Both the position numbers and the translations under genes were made by a program. DNA of 64,000 nucleotides from an uncultured Treponema sp. (GTDB lineage Bacteria > Spirochaetota > Spirochaetia > Treponematales > Treponemataceae), in the NCBI GenBank assembly GCA_946411505.1, contig CAMKEG010000001.1, positions 1-64,000 on the forward strand, written 5' to 3'. Positions 59,553 to 64,000 of the stretch are shown here, piece after piece. The notes beneath the pieces are model-generated. The model did no database searches. It was given only the letters and a program-made list of their open reading frames with translations, and was not told the origin of the DNA. Every line of letters starts with the position of its first letter. Position 1 is the first letter of the stretch.

Positions 59553-60593
59553 ATGGCGGAAGACAAAATTATTCTAAAAGCGGAAGACCTTGACGGCTAT
59601 CTTACGGAAGGCGACCAGGCCGACCTTAAAAACTTGGCCGCAATGTACGAAGAGACGATGAAGGCTTTCGCGCCTCTTGACCAAGCCAAGACCATCGAAC
59701 AGTTTGACAAGATGGGCCATGTGATGCAGGACATCCTTAAAAAGCATCCCTCAATCAAAGTTTTTTCTTTTGAAACGGAGGAGGGAAGCCACGCCGAGGC
59801 AAGCCACGTAATCTCTAAGCTGCGCAACATCAAGACAGGAAACCACGAGTTTGTCTACTACACCCAGCGCGCGTACGAAATGCTTTTTAGGCTTGCCTAC
59901 ACTGGCCCGCATTCCGACAAAAAGAACTACATCGTCACTCCAACGCCGGTCAACAATCCCGTGCAAAATTACGCGGTGCACAAGATTCCTGACATTGACT
60001 CGGAGATTTCCAATTCCGTAATGTGCGTCATGTTGCGCGGCGCCCTTTTGCCCAGCATAATCATGTCAAAGGAAATAGAGGAGTATTCCTCAAACGGATA
60101 CGTCACGCCGTTCGCGCTCTTTAAAATCAACCGCGACGACACCAAGCACGAAAACGACATGCAGTACATTCTTGACTTAAAGAAGTCCTTCTTCAACCTT
60201 GAGCAGTTGGACGGAAAGGACTTGATTTTCGCCGACCCGATGAACGCCACGGGCGGCTCCCTTGTGACTGTCGTAAAATACCTTCAAAGCCAAGGCGTCA
60301 AGCCGCGCTCAATCAAGTTCTTCAACATCATCTCGGCGCTAAAGGGCTCTTTGCGCATCAGCCGCGCGCTTGAAAATTGCGTCTGCTACACATTGTGGAT
60401 GGATCCGGCCCTTAACAAGAGCGCCTACATCATGCCGGGCCTTGGCGACGCCGGAGACCGCCTTAACGGCTGCGACAAAAAGGAAAATCCCCGCAACATC
60501 ATTCGCCTTATCGCCAATTACGGAAGCACCATCAACGGTTTGTACAACTCGCAGCTTGCCGAAATTGAGTCGATGGTTTTGGACAAAAACTGA
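59553..60593 (+). CDS. Uracil phosphoribosyltransferase-family protein
   Basis: The C-terminal half shows the UPRT fold: a PRPP-binding loop [19 protein letters not shown] (DPMLATGGS in canonical enzymes), [10 protein letters not shown] and the uracil-binding [12 protein letters not shown] near the end. The enzyme would make UMP from uracil and PRPP. At 346 residues it is about 140 longer than bacterial Upp (208) because of an N-terminal region with helical segments ([31 protein letters not shown]). In the usual position of the arginine-rich segment it reads [12 protein letters not shown]. It may therefore have altered specificity or a regulatory partner. An AGGAGG lies seven bases ahead, and the TPR lipoprotein gene overlaps the stop by one base. 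Confidence 0.8.
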   Translation: MAEDKIILKAEDLDGYLTEGDQADLKNLAAMYEETMKAFAPLDQAKTIEQFDKMGHVMQDILKKHPSIKVFSFETEEGSHAEASHVISKLRNIKTGNHEFVYYTQRAYEMLFRLAYTGPHSDKKNYIVTPTPVNNPVQNYAVHKIPDIDSEISNSVMCVMLRGALLPSIIMSKEIEEYSSNGYVTPFALFKINRDDTKHENDMQYILDLKKSFFNLEQLDGKDLIFADPMNATGGSLVTVVKYLQSQGVKPRSIKFFNIISALKGSLRISRALENCVCYTLWMDPALNKSAYIMPGLGDAGDRLNGCDKKENPRNIIRLIANYGSTINGLYNSQLAEIESMVLDKN

Positions 60594-61240
60594 TGTCAAG
60601 AAGCGCCGCCTTAATCGCGATTTTTTTGCTGGGATTCGCCTCTTGCAGCACGACTCAATTTTTGGTTCCTGGAGCCAAGAAAGTCGCGATTGGAAATATT
60701 TATGTTGAGTATTACAACATAGCCGAGGAATACGCAAAAATTCCCAATTACACAAAGGCGGCGGAGTTTTATCTAAAGGCCGCCAGCAACAAGCAAATTT
60801 CAAACGCCGCTTATTTTAAGGCGGGACGGTCTTACGCCCTGGCAAAAAATTGGGAGAAGGCGCTTGAGGTTTATTCGGAAATTCAAAGGCATGACAAGGA
60901 CAATCTCAGCGTAAAGGAAAGTTTGGCTTACATCTACGCGATGAGCAATGACTTTGAAAAGGCGGAGCGTCTGTACCTTGAGCTGATAACGACAAATCCC
61001 AACGTTGCCCAGACCTTGGTTAACTATACGATTGTTCTTGTTACCTTGGAAAAGTACGAGGAAGCCGCAAAGCAGCTTGAAGTGATAAAAGAAAAATTTC
61101 CCGACGAAGAAAAAATCTCTTCTTTGGAAGAAAAAATCAAGGCGGCCCTTACGCCTCCGACAAACCAAAGCGAAGGGCAAATTCCGCCGGAATTGCAGCA
61201 GCCAGAGTTTGACTCAGGCTCCGGCAAAGTAGTCCCTTAA
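60593..61240 (+). CDS. TPR-repeat lipoprotein
   Basis: 215 residues. A short signal ([18 protein letters not shown]) ends in a lipobox. Three to four TPR units follow (YTKAAEFYLKAASNKQISNA, LAKNWEKALEVYSEIQRHD, SNDFEKAERLYLELITTNP, LEKYEEAAKQLEVIKEKFP), then a Pro/Gln-rich tail. Such proteins act as scaffolds in envelope assembly. The ATG shares its A with the preceding TGA, so it is translationally coupled to the UPRT-like gene. It converges with the degenerate-GGDEF gene one base after its stop; no terminator is visible. Confidence 0.8.
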   Translation: MSRSAALIAIFLLGFASCSTTQFLVPGAKKVAIGNIYVEYYNIAEEYAKIPNYTKAAEFYLKAASNKQISNAAYFKAGRSYALAKNWEKALEVYSEIQRHDKDNLSVKESLAYIYAMSNDFEKAERLYLELITTNPNVAQTLVNYTIVLVTLEKYEEAAKQLEVIKEKFPDEEKISSLEEKIKAALTPPTNQSEGQIPPELQQPEFDSGSGKVVP

Positions 61241-61241
61241 A

Positions 61242-62549
61242 TCATTCTTCCGTTGTTTCTGCGGCGGCTTCTGTCGTTTGGCCGCCAATAAATTTGCGGT
61301 ACTTGTCAGGATCCACCCTAAAAGCGATTATAGGAGAGTCCTCTTTTTCGCCGGCATGAAGCAAGGCTTGTTCGGCTTCGTTCTTCAGGCGCTCGGCGGA
61401 AATCAGGCGCAGGGAGCGGCTTGAGATTCCGATTTGCGGCTTTGTCTTTTCGCCTGCCGCCGTCAAGGTTCCCAGCAAGTTTGAGTGAAGGACTTCCGCG
61501 CTTTGCAAGGCTTGGTCAATGTCCTTGTTTTGCACTATGACGGCAAAAGCGTCTTCCTTATACTCAAAAATAAAGTCTTTGAACTGGAAGAAGTCCAGCA
61601 AACTTTGGCAAATGTTTCCGTAGTAGTCCGATTCTTTTGTCATGCCGGGAATTTTTATGATTGCAAGGGCCAAATCGTGCTCGCTTGACGCGGCCCTCAC
61701 CAATTCCGACTCAAGCCTGGCGTTAAGGTAAGACTCCCAGCCAAAGCCGCTTGTAGGGGAGAACAAGCCTTGCTCTCCTCTTGGCGCCGGAATGTCGTTG
61801 TCTTCCTGCGCCTCGCCTTGGCCTTCGGGCATTTGCGCCTGCTGGTCGGCGTAAGCGTTTTCAAGTGGATTGTAGTCAACCTTTTCGTCCTCGCTTGTTT
61901 CCTTTTCCAAGCCGTCCTGTTCCGGCTCCTCGCTTTGTTCGGGCGCGGCGTCGGCGGGAGCCTCTTCCTTTGTGTCGGCCTCTTCGTCAAAGAGGGATTC
62001 GCCAAAATCGTCCTTTACGTCAGTTTCCTTAAAGTTGACGTCGTCTTCGGATTTTTCTGAGACGCCAAGGTAAAGGTACATCAACAAGACGCAGGCGGCC
62101 AAGGTTCCTGCCAAGATTGCGATGAAGGCGATTTTTGCCCTGTAAAAAATGATTGCCGGGGGAACCGTGTAAATGCCGGCGCTCAAGCGGATGTCCGCGC
62201 CGTCTCCGCCGACAATCCTTGTGCTGAACGTCTTTACAAAGGCGGAAGTTTGCGACGCCCCGTTCATAGGATATTTGTAGGCTTCCTTTCCGTTGACCTC
62301 TAGGGAGATGGAGTCAAAGATGTCGGGCGAGCCGACGGCGGAATTGAAAAGATTTAGAAATTCTTTTGAGCCGCTTGCGTATATTCCGCTGGCTTCCGCC
62401 GCTCGGGAAGACAGCTTTTCAAATTTGGCTCCGGCGACCTTCAAGCCGGATTTATAGTCTGAATAAACGCAGACGCCCAATGCAATGATTGTCACGATGA
62501 AAACGCCGGCTATAGCCAGCGTCGCGATTGTTATGCCCCTCTTCTTCAT
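61242..62549 (-). CDS. Two-helix membrane protein with degenerate GGDEF domain
   Basis: 435 residues. Two membrane helices (IATLAIAGVFIVTIIALGVCVY and IAFIAILAGTLAACVLLMYLYL) enclose a periplasmic sensor domain of about 110 residues. A long acidic linker follows (Glu/Asp/Gln-rich, about 175-260). The C-terminal 150 residues match a GGDEF fold by order of elements: FGWESYLNARLESEL, DLALAIIKIPG, LLDFFQFKDFIFEYKEDAFAVIVQNKD. The catalytic GGDEF is replaced by KEDAF, so it cannot make c-di-GMP by the usual mechanism. It may act as a pseudo-enzyme sensor. ATGA overlap with the MptE-like gene. Confidence 0.75.
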   Translation of the reverse strand: MKKRGITIATLAIAGVFIVTIIALGVCVYSDYKSGLKVAGAKFEKLSSRAAEASGIYASGSKEFLNLFNSAVGSPDIFDSISLEVNGKEAYKYPMNGASQTSAFVKTFSTRIVGGDGADIRLSAGIYTVPPAIIFYRAKIAFIAILAGTLAACVLLMYLYLGVSEKSEDDVNFKETDVKDDFGESLFDEEADTKEEAPADAAPEQSEEPEQDGLEKETSEDEKVDYNPLENAYADQQAQMPEGQGEAQEDNDIPAPRGEQGLFSPTSGFGWESYLNARLESELVRAASSEHDLALAIIKIPGMTKESDYYGNICQSLLDFFQFKDFIFEYKEDAFAVIVQNKDIDQALQSAEVLHSNLLGTLTAAGEKTKPQIGISSRSLRLISAERLKNEAEQALLHAGEKEDSPIIAFRVDPDKYRKFIGGQTTEAAAETTEE

Positions 62550-64000
62550 ATCCTGCTATTATACAATAGAATTCTTTCTAGCGCAAGTTTTTTCGCTTCT
62601 TTTGTTGAAATTTTATTGGCTCCGGCCTTGTTCCTGCAAAAGGCCATGTAGGGCAAAAGCGCGGAAAGTTGCGGCAAAAGCTCGTCGCTGTTTTCAATTT
62701 CCTCAAGGCCGCTTTTTAACGCGGCCTTAAATTTGTCAAAGTCCATTTTGTTTTGGCTTAGAATTTTTTTGTTTTGCCCGCATGAAAGCTTGCAATGGTA
62801 GTCAAAGCCCTTTCTGCAGAAATTTTCCTTTCCCAAAAATTCTTCCAATGAATTTTGGTATGAAAGCAGAACCTCGTTTTGCAAAAAACCGGCGGCGTTT
62901 TTTTGGAGCGGCGTCCTGAACATCAACCTTGCGTAGGCGCTTTGGCTGTTATGGACGCGGCTTTCATCCTTCTTGTAAAGGTCGTCCAAGTAGCTTCCCC
63001 TGGCGTATGGCTTTCCTTGCGAGTAGGCGAAGTCCGCGCCAAAAATTTCAATGTCGGAAAAGCCGCAATTTTTGGCAAAGTCCAGCGCCGCCATCGTCAC
63101 CGTGCCGCCGCCGCTTTGAAGCCTTGCGAACGGGTTTTCGCAGCAAAGCCCCGCCAACGTAATTAATGGATGGCCGCCGTTTGAAAAAATAATCTTCCCG
63201 CCCTTATTATAAACAAAATTCGCGATTGAATGGTTTGCGGCCAAGTCCAGGACAAAAATTGTGTCCTTGTCAAAAGGCGCGTTGAAATGCTCCGCGCTCA
63301 AGGCTTGCGCGTCAATCGAGACGGCGGCGTCGACTTTAATGTTCCTTCGCTTCAAAATTTTGTAGCCGGTGTCGGTCGCTATTACAAAATATTTTTCCCT
63401 TCGCTCTTCAAGCGTCTTTAGGCTTTGGTCAAGGCTGGGGCCGGCGGCGATTATGGCCGCCGTCTTTTCCGTGTCAACATCGATTTCCTTGCGCGGCGAC
63501 TCTTGCGATTTTTTTAGCGTTTGCAAGTTGCAAAAAATGTTTTTTTGCCAAAGGCCGCCAAAGCGCGCCTGCACTGAATAATCCGCGCTCACTTTTTTTA
63601 GGCAGCCCTTTATTCTTTCCATGACGCTTTGGCACAGGCTTTCGTCTTCCTGCGCCCAAGGCCTTAAGGCCGCGATTTGCAAGTCCCCGTAATAGGCCGG
63701 CAAATAATTGTTGACAATCGCTTCCTCCAAATCGTTGGGGCGGGCGGCGGCGCAAAAAATAACCCTGCCGTCCCTAAACAGCTCGGAAACGCAAGGAATG
63801 TTTGTTTTTAAAAAATCCAGGTCTTCAAGACTGTTTTCAACCGCTATGATTTTTGAGCTGGGGTTTCTTTCAAGCAATGACTGTATGTGGTATCCGCCGC
63901 CCGCTCCTAAAATTATCGCGAACGAAAAATTTTGCGCTTGCGGCAAAAAGTTTTGGGCTTCCCGCTCCGGGTTGTACTTTGAGTGCGCCGGCCTTCCGGA
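62546..64000 (-). CDS. MptE-like / MAF_flag10 (DUF115) protein, 5' end outside window
   Basis: The listed ORF starts at an internal TTG (63946), but the frame stays open to the window edge (HSKYNPEREAQNFLPQAQNF...), so the true start lies to the right and the gene is truncated. The visible 484 residues include an N-terminal nucleotide-fold segment (FAIILGAGGGYHIQSLL) and the DUF115 core (AIIAAGPSLDQSLKTLEER, VIATDTGYKILKRRNIKVDAAVSIDAQ, FGADFAYSQGKPYARGSYLDD). This family includes 6-hydroxymethylpterin pyrophosphokinase MptE of archaea and motility-associated factors needed for flagellin glycosylation in Campylobacter and Helicobacter. In a flagellated spirochaete the latter role is more likely, but this is inference. 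Confidence 0.82.
   Translation of the reverse strand, partial: SGRPAHSKYNPEREAQNFLPQAQNFSFAIILGAGGGYHIQSLLERNPSSKIIAVENSLEDLDFLKTNIPCVSELFRDGRVIFCAAARPNDLEEAIVNNYLPAYYGDLQIAALRPWAQEDESLCQSVMERIKGCLKKVSADYSVQARFGGLWQKNIFCNLQTLKKSQESPRKEIDVDTEKTAAIIAAGPSLDQSLKTLEERREKYFVIATDTGYKILKRRNIKVDAAVSIDAQALSAEHFNAPFDKDTIFVLDLAANHSIANFVYNKGGKIIFSNGGHPLITLAGLCCENPFARLQSGGGTVTMAALDFAKNCGFSDIEIFGADFAYSQGKPYARGSYLDDLYKKDESRVHNSQSAYARLMFRTPLQKNAAGFLQNEVLLSYQNSLEEFLGKENFCRKGFDYHCKLSCGQNKKILSQNKMDFDKFKAALKSGLEEIENSDELLPQLSALLPYMAFCRNKAGANKISTKEAKKLALERILLYNSRI

Noticed and set aside
63946-63946. TTG at 63946 as the start of the MptE-like gene
   Set aside because: The frame is open to the window edge with family-like residues upstream (HSKYNPERE), so the gene continues beyond the window.

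Overview
The window reads as the chromosome of a treponeme, probably a free-living or gut-associated Treponema rather than T. pallidum. The evidence is a periplasmic-flagellar sheath protein (FlaA), a spirochaete-restricted spiro-SPASM protein, a eukaryote-like IleRS, and the run rseP-dxr-cdsA-uppS-frr-tsf-rpsB, which from memory is a conserved treponemal gene order. Branched-chain amino acid genes (ilvD, ilvB) and a glycogen synthase argue against the reduced T. pallidum genome. Protein-coding DNA is G+C-rich at silent sites, while promoters are A+T-rich and regular: almost every one I could read has a 17-bp spacer.

Layout. 1-888: 3' end of a 5S rRNA (the rest of the rRNA operon lies outside the window), its terminator, and a degenerate repeat spacer containing several echoes of the 5S 3' end. 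889-2088: DUF6273 lipoprotein behind a promoter whose spacer contains nine consecutive G. 2093-4975 (-): CHASE2 adenylate/guanylate cyclase, divergent from an aminotransferase and glgA. 7791-15876 (-): envelope and translation block (beta-propeller protein, rseP, dxr, cdsA, uppS, frr, tsf, rpsB). 16050-18234: maf, tRNA-Arg with an 88-bp hairpin element at its 3' end, a HEAT-repeat protein and a small lipoprotein. 18368-28718: two adjacent giant lipoproteins built of right-handed beta-helix modules, one capped by an FGE/C-type-lectin-like domain and the other by a BspA-type leucine-rich domain. 28790-29733 (-): Rpn-family PD-(D/E)XK nuclease plus a fragment of a second one. 29938-34268: coaD, ilvD, ilvB.

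34265-45552: a long same-strand run of a diguanylate cyclase with a LacI-type sensor, a spiro-SPASM protein, a glycosyltransferase-like protein, an SpsF-PseG-methyltransferase fusion, an ATP-grasp enzyme, a cell-wall amidase, a GerMN protein and flaA. This looks like a surface or flagellar glycoconjugate locus. 45647-64000: alarmone synthetase-TPR fusion, tRNA-Glu, a JAB/RadC-DinG helicase fusion, conserved spirochaete proteins, trmB, ligA, an M23 peptidase, ileS, lipoproteins, a UPRT-family protein, a membrane protein with a degenerate GGDEF domain, and a 5'-truncated MptE/MAF_flag10-like gene running off the right edge.

The most unexpected signals are: (i) a 50-nt leader element shared by glgA and ligA whose two stems each carry a compensatory base-pair change between copies; (ii) the poly-G promoter spacer, a likely phase-variation switch; (iii) the beta-helix/FGE lipoprotein, whose C-terminus resembles targets of diversity-generating retroelements; (iv) several promoters that place +1 on the start codon (leaderless mRNAs) and a recurrent GCGC just before the -10; and (v) several multi-domain fusions. 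All calls come from reading the sequence by eye; no database search was run.
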